64,000 bases of DNA from Verticillium longisporum (GCA_019188255.1 JAETXT010000001.1:5022001-5086000), one strand, 5' to 3'; shown: positions 10,668 to 21,899, counted from the stretch's first letter. Numbers and translations: made by a program. The notes: generated from the sequence alone by a model not told the origin.

Positions 10668-12161
10668 TCATACACCTTGTCTCTGTTTCTCCGCTGCACC
10701 GGGTGTATGGAGATGAGATTGAATAATGTCAAAAAGCTCCGAGTCGAAACCCGGATAATCCAGCGCCGTTTGCCCGTTCATGTCTTCAATATACATGTCG
10801 AGGTTCTTCGCTGTTAAGAGCACTTTGAGGGTCTCTATCTTGGCCAGTTGCAATGCCGCAGTCGAAAGACGGCGGAATGGCGACCTGCAAGTGTGCTTAA
10901 GATTGTGTCCAAGCATAAGAGTATGAAGAGCCGTTCTTCCAAACACATCTGTTGAGTTGACCGACACTTCTAGCGATACGAGTGTCTCCACTGCATCCGA
11001 ATTGTAAGTCCCGCAGGCAACATGTAATAGAGTTGAGCCTGTGACGTCTGGGCCGATGCAGGCTTCCGGACCGAAGTCGTGTGCGATCTTAAGCATTGGT
11101 TGGGGCGCCGTAGGTGATCCAGATCCGCAAAGAAATAGACAATCATGCAAGAATGGCGGCATCCGCAGGGTCTCCCGGGTTGTTTCCGTGTCATACTCGC
11201 GCCAATCATCATTGTCGTCCCTCATGTGGCTGTCGAAACCCCGGCTTGACAAGTTTTTGACTTCCCGTATGAGGTCGACATATTTCGAGATAGCTCCAGT
11301 CAACTCGTTTGACTCGGTGCCGAACTGAGACACCAACTTCCTCACCAAGTCCTTCTGAAGTTGAATGGCATATTGGTACCGGTGCCTTTTTCGCAGTGAC
11401 TCGATAGCGTTCTTAACAAAAGGCGCCAACGGGTCGCTCTCCATCTCTTGACGAAGTATGTCCAGGAGAATTGGCGGATCATCCTTGAATCTACCACCAT
11501 AAAGATTCACGGTCTGTGAGCGAACGAAAAATTCGCTGTCATTTTCGCGCACCGCTTTCTTGCTCAATCTGGATATCGATTTATTGGCATTGTCGTCCAG
11601 GAATTCAATTGTTTGACCTGGTGACCGCATGGATGCAACGGGTACGGAGGAGATATTAATGTCTCTGAGTAATGAACACCAGAAGTCGAATATCCCGAGG
11701 GCTAGATAAAGTCCATCGGCACCATCACTAGTGGCTTTAGCTAAATATATATGCCGAGTTGCAGGAAAGCCATCCTTACAGGTTCAAGTCCTTGGCCCTG
11801 AGAACAGACGGCTCGCCGTCTCGGGCTGGTATACTTGGTGACTGCTGTTCGACCACCGGCACATTATTTGCGGTGCCGCGTCTGGTTCGGTTCTCAGTCT
11901 GCCGATTTGGCGTGCATTCGTATCTTAGTTTTTTGCATCTTTCACATTTTTTAGGCCACTGGCGTTCGAGCGGCTCGCACTTTGTCAAAGTTAGCACCCA
12001 TCGAGCCGTAACACTACGGGTCACATCTTGTGGGTTTCATGATCACGCGGGTGAGAGCGTACCTTTTTCTTGTGCTTGCGACAGAAGTCGCATTTTTGAT
12101 ACGAGTAGGGAAGTCTATTTCTTTGGTGTGGGCGCTCTTCAGACTGAGTGTCGGGGTCCAT
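10668..12161 (-). CDS. Zn(II)2Cys6 cluster protein with ankyrin-like C-terminus
   Basis: Three exons: 12161-12063, 11979-11780 and 11727-10668, 452 residues. The introns are 11980-12062 (GTACGC, branch CTAAC) and 11728-11779 (GTAAGG). Residues 24-56 hold six cysteines spaced C-x2-C-x6-C-x10-C-x2-C-x6-C with basic residues between (CDFCRKHKKKC, then CERCKKLRYEC), the binuclear zinc cluster found in fungal DNA-binding regulators. The first intron falls exactly before the third Cys. There is no fungal_trans-type middle region. Instead the last ~125 residues look like ankyrin repeats (GSTLLHVACG, FGRTALHTLM, NGQTALDYPG). It is probably nuclear, combining DNA or protein binding with an ankyrin interaction surface. 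The spliced model explains all three open segments; the exact acceptor of intron 2 is the least certain point. Confidence 0.72.
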
Positions 12162-12977
12162 GCTTGACAAAAGATCAGGAGAGATCGGATGCAGCAAGTG
12201 ACGCCCCTACTACGAGGCAAACAGGGGGGTGAATGGCAATAGGATTGCAAAAAGGCGGTGCGATCTAGAAGATTGGTGTCGGGTTCGGCTTGTCGCAATG
12301 CTATGCATCGCAATGGGAGACATGATGAAGCACATGGACGGGCGCGCAATTCCGACAGCTGACATGTGGCCACGGAGAAATCGCCACGAACGGCATACGC
12401 ATCAAACCAAGCATGAGCAATCTAGCGATCAGCCTGAGCAGTAGCGGGAGGCTTTTTCTGTGGCATCTGCCAAATGAGAGTTTGAGAAGCAGAATTGTGG
12501 CTTGCTGAGTGTCTTACGGGGCGGTGTTGGTGTTGGCTCGTGCTCGTAAAGGTGCCTTAGATGCGACAATTGCGACTGTGTGAATACTGGATACCTTAAG
12601 GTACCTTAGGCACCTACCGTACCTTGCGTACCTACCCAGGTAAGGTAAGGTACCTGGAAGCTTCCTTAACGTACCTAAGGTAGGACGACCCAACGAAAGA
12701 TATTCTAACGAGTCCTTCGATAGCCATTAATAGACTTGTCGCCCCTTGTTACTTGTCCCAAGAACTCTCAGTCTTATACTACCACCTACATCTCTGCCAT
12801 GTTAAGCTGTTGAGCACCTTCTGGCTGCGAAAAGAAAATTAATAGGCACAACGCCGTACTACCTCCTTGCCCAGCAACACCACGCCCAACGCGGCATATC
12901 AAACCACTCCTCATCCGTTATCCCCCCTTCGTTGCAAGCATCCACAACCAGCCATCATCGGCACGTACCACGCTGCA
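12162..12977. other. Intergenic, contains TACCT/AGGTA repeat tract
   Basis: Between the Zn2Cys6-ankyrin gene (minus) and microprotein A (plus), so it must hold both promoters. The only structured element is the repeat at 12591-12684. No other gene recognised. Confidence 0.55.
12591..12684. repeat. Degenerate TACCT/AGGTA repeat tract
   Basis: Short units such as TACCTTAAGGTACC, CTTAGG, TACCTACC and AGGTAAGGTAAGGTACC recur in both orientations, so the tract is rich in small palindromes. A second tract of the same composition lies at 13819-13892; the two bracket microprotein gene A. Confidence 0.7.
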
Positions 12978-13242
12978 ATGCCGCTCCCAAGCGAAATGAT
13001 CATTGCCATTGTACTCGGGTGCATCCTTGGGGTACCAACCCTGGCAATGTCCATGATGACATGGCTCGAGGCACGGCGGGCCCGCATCGGCGGGCTCAAC
13101 GCCCGCATCGGTTAGTCTTATCTTAATCACCATCTCTTTCAACCAGATTCACTGATACAACGTATTCGCCCACCCAGAAATTCAAGACGGCAATGTCGAA
13201 TTGCTGCGACTCATCTTCGCCCCCGGACCCCAGCCACAATAG
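12978..13242 (+). CDS. One-TM microprotein A (paralogue of the gene at 21436)
   Basis: Two exons, 12978-13110 and 13178-13242, give a 65-residue protein; the intron (13111-13177) starts GTTAGT and ends CAG in phase 1. Residues about 7-28 form one hydrophobic segment containing VLGCIlGVP, followed by TWLEARRAR, a basic stretch that would sit on the cytosolic face. The tail is polar and ends in FAPGPQPQ. Microprotein B at 21436-21686 has the same core: 17 of 25 positions are identical from VLGCI to the second AR, on the same strand, with an intron of the same phase shortly after the core. That shared structure is the main evidence that both are real genes. I do not recognise the family and assign no function. 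Confidence 0.72.
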
Positions 13243-13317
13243 TAAATATCATCCAGCGACATCACTATCCTCCCATATCTGACCTTGAGCCCAGCAACGC
13301 CACAGTTCAGGATGGGG

Positions 13318-13349
13318 CTGCTGCTGCTGCTGAGGAGGAGGAGGAGGAG
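13318..13349. repeat. Trinucleotide microsatellite (CTG)5 then (AGG)5
   Basis: Five CTG units run directly into five AGG units and a partial sixth, just downstream of microprotein A. It lies outside any gene model. Confidence 0.85.
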
Positions 13350-13818
13350 CCTCGGAGCAGCGGCACTGACGTTTTGGCAACGGAACCCATGTGATCCGCT
13401 GCGTCATGTTGCCAGGCAGGCGTCATGCTCATGGGCGCAGAGAACGGAGACGCCGCGCGAGTGATGTACGTTCAAGCTCGTTGGCCTCTGGGAGAGGAGG
13501 AATTGAACGTGTAGTTGCGCTCGATTGAACTGCGACGATGGGATAGAAACAGTGTAGACAACCGTAGACCTTTACTCGATTGTCAGTCAATGAACGGATG
13601 CATCTAACATGCGCTGCTCCAAGCGACTGCGATGCCGTGTTAGCGGACTGACGTGCAAGTTTGTGGGTACGCTGGTTGTTGGAACAGAAGTGCACCCCCG
13701 CTATTGTAGCCGGCTCTGGTCGTCGCTGGGCCGTGACCCACAAGAGGCGGTATCCCGTCCAGTAGGCGCTGTGGAGCCCCGGACCCGGGGAAAATACAGG
13801 ACTGCCATGCTTTAGTGT

Positions 13819-13892
13819 CTAAGGTACATAGGTACGTGGGCCAGTCCCTGTTCATGGGTACACCTTACCTTGCCTTACCTTAGGTAAGGTAC
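13819..13892. repeat. Degenerate TACCT/AGGTA repeat tract, second copy
   Basis: Contains CTAAGGTAC, AGGTACG, CACCTTACCTTGCCTTACC and TTAGGTAAGGTAC. It matches the composition of the tract at 12591-12684. Confidence 0.65.
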
Positions 13893-14021
13893 TTGCATTG
13901 CACAGCGTCGGCACCTCAAGATGGCCAGGCTCAGGAGCCACCAACTCATTCCCGTACATGGACAAGACCCAATGCCAAGCCACAGATCGATCCGCATGTT
14001 TGCCAGACCCAGACACGCTTA

Positions 14022-14144
14022 CAGTTCTGGGTGTATACTGAGGAAGACAAGACCACTCACTCTCTGGCAGATTGCTCTCATGTAGCAACATTCAGGCGGC
14101 AAATAGTGAGTGGTCTTGTCTTCCTCGGTATAAACACAGAACTG
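14022..14144. repeat. 40-bp inverted repeat (long hairpin) with 43-base spacer
   Basis: Arms at 14022-14061 and 14105-14144 are reverse complements at 37 of 40 positions. The innermost 22 bases pair perfectly, and the mismatches are at arm positions 9, 12 and 18. The spacer can itself form a small TTGCT/AGCAA hairpin. No target-site duplication is obvious. It could be a MITE remnant, a transcribed hairpin or a recombination relic. Confidence 0.85.
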
Positions 14145-15932
14145 GGGCATTATCTGAGAGTCGCTATAAGCTGCGACCTGTAGCGCCGTCAGCCTAGGAA
14201 ACAGGCGCATGGACAACCCCCCCTGACAGCGTCCCCGATTGGAAGTTCTAGGTTGTAACCTTGCAATCAGGTATAAGCTTCGGAGACAGAGGCCGCCCTA
14301 CTGGCTGGTTGCATAATGTAGTACCATCCATGATCTCAGGGTGGGCATTGGGTCATGACTAGGGAGTAGCCTGGAAACCCACCCAACCCAGCTGAGACGA
14401 GAAACCTTGGGCCTTTATACGGACTAGACCTCCAGTAAGTTCCGTGCCTTAGATAAGTCACAGTGCCTTTAATCTGACCGACGGCGAAACCTTCCGCCAT
14501 GACAAGCATTCACAGAGCCGACAACAATGCTTCTTTCGCCAACGGGATCAATTCTGCGCTCACGTCGCTGAATTTGATAATCCTAGAAATTAAGCCTCTT
14601 GCCGGAGCGGAACCTTTTCATCGTGAAAAAGTTTGGCGCTGAGAACCGCGATGAGGAAGGGAAGAAAAGTCGGAAGACGCCAGCAAGAAAATGGGGGCGA
14701 CGTGCTTCACGATCCGACGGATGAAGTCGGCGAGGTCTTGCGTGCTTCTTATTCTCCAACCGAATTTGGCGAAGACCCTGTCTCCCCACGGCAACCGGCA
14801 CTGAAGACGATCGTCTCGTGCCGTGACCTTCCTATTCCAGTAAGGACCAGCACCGCTCATCACACCTTTTACTCTTACAGTTCCATCAAGTATCCCTAGC
14901 ACACAAAGACCCCGGAGATAAGGAGACGACGTGACCTCGGTCACCCGCCATCCCCAATGACACCTCGTGCTCTGGTGCCCGTGCAGCGTCCCACCACCTC
15001 GGTAATCGGGGGATAAAGGGGACGCCCTAGAAGACGCCACGCTGCCGTGGAACGTTGTTTCTGGAAAACGCCGCTGGCTTGGAAGCTGCTGGCTGTGGAA
15101 AATGGAAAGCGCCGTCGCGATGGCGCCATCGTCCTGGCCTAATACGGCCGCGTAATCCAGTGCCGTGCTACCGAAAGAAGAGGCTTGACGTGACGGGCTG
15201 ATGTGGAGAATCCTCCCGTTCTTGGCAAAGCTTAGCTTTAGCCGCCCCGTCTTGGCGGGCGTCGCGGACCCTTGCTAGGTTCAGGAACCCATGGACTCCC
15301 CCACGTCAGAACGTTAGATTCATGCTTACAGGGTAGTTGGGGGGGTTCGTCTTGAGCTAGAACTACCTTCGGCATCGTTGTCCCACAGAGGGTTTAGTGG
15401 TCTCTGCGTCGCATCGCGGCTGCCGCAAATAGGACGGTCAAGGTTTCCCAGATAGGGAGCTCGCCACGCGGTACAGCCAACCGGGCACGACGAGGAATGA
15501 ATGGGCTGTCTACCCGGCACGTTGGTAGCCGTGCTGTAGAGCACGGACTGGATAGTCCTTGTTCTGCGGGGGGCCGGCCTTTGCTCAACCTGCCACGAGC
15601 CAGTCCCTCTGGAAACTCGAATCGCGTTGAGGCAAATTGAGGTTATCAGGCCGCACGACTCGTGCTCATATGATGAAGGTGGAGGCATGGTATCAGCTGC
15701 AACCCAGATGGCACAATCGTGGAGTGGAGTTGTTCCCTTTGGACCCTTGAACAGCAGATATGGCCTATCTTGTGCCATGTGAGAAGTCGCAGGGCCGTAT
15801 GCGATGGCCGCGCCGATCTATAAAGAAAGCCTCCTGCGGCGAGACCTTGATCGTCTCTGGCACCCTCTTGCATCTGTGTTTGCACTTGGTCCATCTTCGC
15901 TTTGGAAAGCTCAGCCAGAACGTCACGCCAGC

Positions 15933-18653
15933 ATGGCGTCTCCACCTACTCAAGATGTCGTCGCCAGCGAGAGGCACGTGTCGCGCTTCTCGGCTGGCGA
16001 CGATGAGATTGTCAACGAACAAAAGGTTGCCTTGAATGACGACTCAGTGCCCAAGACTGGAGAGAAGAGCGAGTTTGAGATCACCTCGGCTCCGGTGGAC
16101 GACACTGACGCCCCTGAAAAGGGCGACGTCGAAGGAGAAGTCATCATCATTACTGGCGCTGACGCCGCTCACCACTTGCTGCCCCTGAGAGATGACTTTG
16201 ACCCCGTCATCACCTTCCGTAGTCTGCTCTTGGCCACGCTTCTGTCGGGTTTCCAAGCTGTGATGCAGCAGATCTACATGGTTCGTGACACACACATCAC
16301 TACGTTTTGAGGGACGTTGACGCTAACATCTCTTGAAGTTCAAACCCACATCCGTCACCCTTTCCGGAACTTTCACCGTCCTGATTGCATATTTTGCCGG
16401 CAACGCTTGGGCTACTTTCCTGCCTCGCGGGGACAAGCTCGAGGCTCGCTGGAGGGCCAGGGGCGGCCAGGGTGAGGTGCCTCGCTATATCTGGCTCGCC
16501 TCGCAGATCAACCACGGACCCTGGAGTCTCAAGGAGCATGCCATTGCGGCCCTCACCGCAACGTCCTCATCCAATGCCGGCGCCAGTATCGAAGTCTTCG
16601 CGGCGCAGGACCTCTTCTATGACCTGCCCCTGAGTATGGTCACCGTCGTGCTCTCCATCATCTCCATCGGTCTCTTCGGCTATGGACTGTGCGGCATCTT
16701 CCGCCCCATCACCGTCTGGCACGTCGACGCCGTCTACTGGAGCACGTTGCCCGTCGTCAAGACCCTTCAGGGTCTTCACTGGCAGGAGGTGAAGAGCTCC
16801 AAGCCCCTCCGGGTCTTCTGGTATGCCTTTGCCGGTATGGCCGCTTACGAGTTCTTCCCTGCCTACATCTTTCCCTGGCTCAACTCGGTCTCGGTGCCCT
16901 GCCTTGCGGCTATGAACGCCACAGGGTCCAAGGCAGCCGTGCTGAAGAACCTTTTCGGGGGCTCGATCAACAATGAGGGACTGGGAATGTTCAGTCTGTC
17001 GTTTGATTGGCAATATGTACTATCACCAGCCTTCCAATATGGTCCGCCACTCAGCTAACGTGATGGACAGATCACCTCGATGAATACGTCCCTCCCGCTC
17101 ACGCTCCAGCTCCACTCCAGCATCGGGTATCTGATTTGCATGATTGTCATGCTGGCCATCTACTACAGCAACACCTGGAGCGCCAAGTCGCAGCCGTTCA
17201 TGTCGACGCGTCTCCGCGCAGAGGATGGGACCGTGTACCCCTCTGCCAAGGTGTTTGCCGGCGGCGTGCTGGACAAGGCGGCCTTTGCGCAGTACGGCGT
17301 GCCCATGCTGACGGGAACCTTTGCGTACGCCATGTTCATGGCGAATGCTGCTGTGCGTATTCTCTTCAGACCCTTGCTGTGGATGGTCCGGGTCTAACTG
17401 TTACCAGATTGGCGCCTTGGTCGCTCACTGTGTCGTCTTCTGGGGTGGAGACATTGTGCGCACCTTCAAGAGCGCGAGGAAGGGCGTGTTCAACGATCCT
17501 CACCACCAGCACATGGTCAAGCACTACAAGGACGTGCCACACTGGTGGTACATCTCCGTGCTAGTCCTCAGCTTCATCCTTGGCCTCGTTGTTGTGATCA
17601 AGGAGAACATTACTCTGCCAGCCTGGGGATACGTAGTCTCCATTCTGCTCGGCATTTTGATTGCGCCTTTTGTGAGTTGCTCCTGGATGCTGAAGATGAG
17701 GATGAACGTTGCTGACAAGCCGCAGAGCACGATTCTTTACTCTAGATTCGGCAACGGCATCGCCACGAACAACCTCTCCAAGATGATTGCTGGTCTCCTG
17801 CTGCCCGAGCGTCCTGTTGGCAACATGTACTTTGCCGCCTGGTCTCACAACGTCATCGTCAACACCGTCAACCTGTCCAACGACCTCAAGATGGGCGAGT
17901 ACCGTAAGTTGTGACTGCCTAGTCCGATAAGAGATGTTTTGTCTGAGCATTTGTATAGTCAAAATCCCGCCCCGCGCCATGTTCATCACCCAGATCTACG
18001 GCACGGTCCTTGGCGGCTTCGTCAACTATGCCGTCATGAGAGCCATCGTGAACGGCAATCGCGAGCTGCTCGTCAATAGCGACGGCAACAGCTCCTGGAG
18101 CGGCGCGACGATCCAGTCCTACAACACCAACGCCACATCATGGGCGCTGGCCAAGTACCTCTACAAATCAGGCACCCGCTACGAGGCCATCCCCTTCGGT
18201 CTCCTCGTCGGCGCCAGCATCGTCGTCGTGCATCGCATCTTCGCACACGTAAGTGCTGCCCCCGATCCCTGACTGGTGTCAGCCGCAGTTCGCTAACGGT
18301 GGGCGCCCTTTCAGTTCGTGCCCAAGATCAAGCGCTTCTCGATCTACGACCTCAACATGCCCCAGCTGATCCAGTACGCGGGCTATATCCCCTACAACGC
18401 GTCGCAGACGTGCGTGCTCCTGAGCCAGGTCCTCAGCGGCCTCTTTGTGCAGTACTACCTCCGCAACCACCGCCCGCGCATCTTCAAGGACTACTCGTAC
18501 CTCGTGACGGGCGCTTTCGACGGCGCCAGTCTGACGGTGCTGTTCATCTTGTCGTTTGCCGTGTTTGGGGCGGGTGGGAGGACGGTGCATTTCCCGAAGT
18601 GGTGGGGGAACAATGCTGATGGGCTTTACGATCACTGCCCGTCGCCGGAGTAG
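15933..18653 (+). CDS. OPT family oligopeptide transporter
   Basis: Seven exons (15933-16280, 16339-17016, 17071-17352, 17408-17671, 17726-17903, 17959-18248, 18315-18653) splice to an intact 792-residue protein, normal for the family. All six introns are 54-66 nt with GTTCGT, GTACTA, GTGCGT, GTGAGT, GTAAGT and GTAAGT donors. The first ~85 residues are acidic and cytosolic; then come many membrane segments. Family hallmarks include NAWATFLPRG, RPITVWHVDAVYWSTLP, FGNGIATNNLSKMIAG followed by LLPERPVGNMYF, and KIPPRAMFITQIYGT. OPT proteins are proton-coupled importers of tetra/pentapeptides, glutathione or metal chelates at the plasma membrane. Substrate choice cannot be read from sequence. The frame is clean, in contrast to several neighbours. 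Confidence 0.95.
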
Positions 18654-19280
18654 AGGGGGACCAAATGAAGAATGTGTAAGGGGTCGATCTATGGAGGGTC
18701 TCGTTGAATCTTCAACAATGTCCGGATCGCGTCTGGCAGCTCCATCACTCAGCTGTTACGACCTGGCAGCTTGTGAAAGGAGGACACTGTCAGAGGGTTA
18801 GGTTTGCTGTTAGCAGAAGCTTAACTAGGCCTTTTCGTACAGGCTGAGTAGTCGACTTGACCTTCACTGGATGCTTCAGTGAAATAAGCGGAGGTGTAGG
18901 CGTAGTGACACAGCTAGATGTATTGTAAATGTTCGTCTTACCGGCAGGCGCTGGCTTCATTGTGTGTTGGACTGGGGGGTGTACCACCCCTGGGCCCGTC
19001 ATTCGTGAGCTCCATCCTATAGATTGTCATCCTTGCGACAGAGTGCCCCGGACGAGGGTGGTTGGCTTGTTGGCGTTGTTCATGCTTTGAACTGAGACTA
19101 ACATTGAGAGATTGACACCTGGAGGCGCCCCTCGCGTCAAACGTGCCAAGTTAATCCCCCCTTGCTTCGGTTTGCCTGCAGAACAGAAGGGCATGGGTAA
19201 GAACAACAGTGCATCTTCTGAGACGCTGTGTCATCGGAAATCGGGCCATTCAATATCAACGAGGCCTGAGAGCGATCTAC
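18654..19280. other. Intergenic spacer
   Basis: Lies between the OPT transporter and the converging glycosyltransferase relic. Only short random frames are present; it should contain the transporter's 3' UTR. Confidence 0.55.
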
Positions 19281-20385
19281 TCAATCGCAAAAATACCCGG
19301 TGGGCGGCATCGTCTCCAAGGGTCGCGAGCGGAACGTCCGCTCCACCTGGTCGAGACGGAAGTCAATGCCATCAGGGTATTGAGCGATGCTATATCCATT
19401 GAGATGATGAAGTTGTCCGCGGTAACGAACCGCTGGTAGGGACAGTCCTCGCCGCAAGTGTACGCGATCTGGGTGGTGTTGAGTAGGTACGTCGTGTGCC
19501 ATTTCCAACCGCCCTTGAAGTGGTGAATGCTGAACGGCTTGATGCCGCTCTCGCAGAACCCTGACGCGTCTCCCCCCGACAGATCGAGTTGCCACAGATC
19601 CCGCATCCAAGTCATGCGCACGTCGTTGTTGTCGTAGATGCAGTTGCGTAGAAGGATGTCTCCTTGCGCACCTCAGTCGGAATCTGACTTCTTCACCGTG
19701 GCGGGTGTCCTGCAAGACTCATGAGCACCGGCAATGATCTTCGCTAACGGACGGCTAAGGAAAACTCCGCCGCCGCCGAACGCCTGGGGGCCGTGCAGCC
19801 TCACAGTGGTCATGTCCTCGGACAAGGTCCCCACGTATTGGGGTTGCGTGGGGTCGTAGGTTGTGAGCTTTGCGACGAGACCATTCATTGCGGCGAAGAA
19901 GGTATCATCATTGCACAAGACGAACTACTTGATGTTGGCGGCCTAGCGAGAAACAAGAAGGGGGACTAGGTTGAGATAGCGTATGGCCATCTTCTTCTCT
20001 AGGCGGCTGTCCCAGCCGCCTACCTCGGCATCGACACCGACCTTGGCCAGACGTCCAGCGACGTCTGTGATCTCGGCGTCGGTAGCGTCAACAAGTTGGA
20101 CGAGGAGCTTGTCCCCATTCGACCTATCGTTGCCGGTCAGCCAGTAGGCCCATTCCTGAATGTTCGTTGGGTCGCTGAGGCGTTTGAAAGTGGTCGAAAT
20201 GGCGACATGAGGTCAGATAGGTTGACGTCGGCAGGGAAGGGCGATTCTATCACAGGGACGTCGAAAGGTGCCTGGTAGCTACGGCGCGCCAGCTGTTGCG
20301 AAGAGGATCGGTGAGGGTCGCTCAATAACTCGGTGATCCAGCCAGAGACAACAAGAGGTGAACCTTGCTTTAACTGACCAGCCAA
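19281..20385 (-). pseudogene. Decayed fringe/GT31-like glycosyltransferase
   Basis: Pieces of one protein appear in order on the minus strand: an N-terminal piece ending near 20140 (FPADVNLSDL), then NGDKLLVQLVDATDAEI, LNLVPLLVSR, FVLCNDDTFFAAMN, QAFGGGGVFLSRPLAKIIAG, DILLRNCIYDNNDVR, CGEDCPYQRFVTADNF and finally GYSIAQYPDGIDFRLDQVERTF in a shifted frame. The central part resembles fungal GT31/DUF604 (fringe-like) Golgi glycosyltransferases. It is broken by stops at 19943-19945 (TAG), 19925-19927 (TAG) and 19673-19675 (TGA), a frame change near 20140 and a one-base loss near 19400. The stops fit CAG or TGG codons hit by C:G-to-T:A transitions. The metal-binding triple aspartate reads NDD. No N-terminal membrane anchor was found upstream. 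Confidence 0.8.
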
Positions 20386-21435
20386 CCTAAGGGGGGTTCA
20401 CAACGAGTGGGGGTGGACGGAGCCCGGGCAAGAAGAAGATCCATCACCAAAGGATCAATTACAGTGACAGGTTTCTACCCCGAATACAAGCACCATCCAC
20501 CTAATTGGCATCCTTGACACTCGCTACTAAGAAACTAAACCAACATTTTTATCATTGCTACTACATGCTAGGTGTATCATCACCAAATCCTTAACTTGAA
20601 GCCTCCGGCCTCTGGTCTGAAACCCCTCAAAAGCCTGCTTATCGTGGTTAAACCGCACCGTGATTAGAAGCTTTCAGGCCGACAGTGCTAAGCCCTCCCA
20701 GGCCCCCTGTAAGGTAAACAGCGTCCCAGCCAGCCACGCAGTAGCAGGTAAGACATTTCGTTGCGACAGCGCCAGTCCCAGAGTACTAGGGCACCGGGTT
20801 GTCAACCTGTTTTATCGACAGCCGGTCGTCCATAAGACACTTCGAGCAAGACTCTCTACGTGACAGATCTGGGTAGTAGATACTTCAAGACACCTACACC
20901 TACGTATTCGAATTGAGGAATCTTACCAACTTCTTCACTTTCCGCATATTTTCATTTTCTCGCACGCGAACATCGCAACTTGACTGCGTAAGAGTACCTA
21001 GCTACTGGACACAACTATGACCTGACCACGCGAGAAGCAAATGATGGTGTGATGGTGTGCCTGCGCGTGTACACATCGATGCTCAAGTTCGTGTTGAATG
21101 CCGTAGAAACAATTCTCAGTTGAACGTCGGGCCCAGTTGGATGACGTACGTGTTCTGGCCTGCTCCAATGAAGACGCAAAGATTGGCCATATGAGACGGG
21201 AGGGAGGTGGGCATATTGCTCAATTTTGAAGGTTGTCGGGTTAGGGTAAGGTATCCGATGAAGCAGCCATCCAGGGGGAGACCACTGCACTGCCATCCGC
21301 ACTCGGTCCTTCATTCGGAATACTACATATGTTACCTACTTTATCACTTATTTCTTTTCATCTGCCCCTAGCATCATCCAGCAGCAGAGATCCTCAACGA
21401 TATCCCACATACCACCGGAGTGTTTGCACATCACC
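20386..21435. other. Intergenic, no gene recognised
   Basis: About 1 kb of moderately AT-rich sequence with only short frames. It should include the promoter of microprotein B and probably the eroded 5' end of the glycosyltransferase relic. Confidence 0.55.
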
Positions 21436-21686
21436 ATGATCAACGAGGCTCTGATGACCCTGGTCTTGGGGTGCATCATTGGTGTACCTTCCCTGGCTTT
21501 CTTTATCCTGACCTGGTGGGAAGCCAGACACGCTCGGCTGCAGTCGAGAGACCGTACGTACTTCCCTTCAGTCAAGCGACCAATTCTCAATCAAGACCAT
21601 GTTCCATGGTTCTAACCAGCGCAGGGATCCGCAACGACGATGCCGCTACTCGACACGCAGGGTCGTCTCACGATCGGGCGGCCTAA
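21436..21686 (+). CDS. One-TM microprotein B (paralogue of the gene at 12978)
   Basis: Two exons, 21436-21553 and 21625-21686, encode 59 residues. The intron has donor GTACGT, branch TTCTAACC and a CAG end, and interrupts the frame in phase 1 like that of microprotein A. The N-terminal ~28 residues form one hydrophobic helix with VLGCIIGVP, followed by TWWEARHAR and a short hydrophilic tail (RIRNDDAATRHAGSS). The branch-to-acceptor distance is short (about 9 bases), so an acceptor at 21619 is an alternative that would change only the tail. It is probably a single-pass membrane peptide. Unknown function; I do not recognise a named family. Confidence 0.7.
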
Positions 21687-21899
21687 CGAAGACCTCCTTC
21701 GCCCCTCCATACAGCGCATGAACAGAAAGTGGCACTCACCAACCGTCAGGAAAAAGGCCCGAAACTACAGATCATAGACGAGGAAGCATAACGATCTGTG
21801 TGGTACATGTTTGGTACACTGGCGTTCATTGTCGCTCGATTTAGTCCATATAGGTGTCCAATACAGCTCCCTTTCATTACCCTGGATGTATCACCCCTT

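Larger units (their letters stand above)
13243..15932. other. Intergenic, repeats and a possible minus-strand gene relic
   Basis: Besides the repeats listed separately, the minus strand has short pieces that resemble ankyrin text: GSTALDYAAVLGQDD near 15130-15175 and KGTTPLHDCAIWVAAD near 15690-15740. They are in separate frames without a credible splice path. I do not call a gene here. Confidence 0.4.

Noticed and set aside
14618..15778. Minus-strand frames with ankyrin-like text (GSTALDYAAVLGQDD, GTTPLHDCAIW)
   Set aside because: The pieces lie in different frames without a workable splice path or a start; too short to call a gene or a certain relic.
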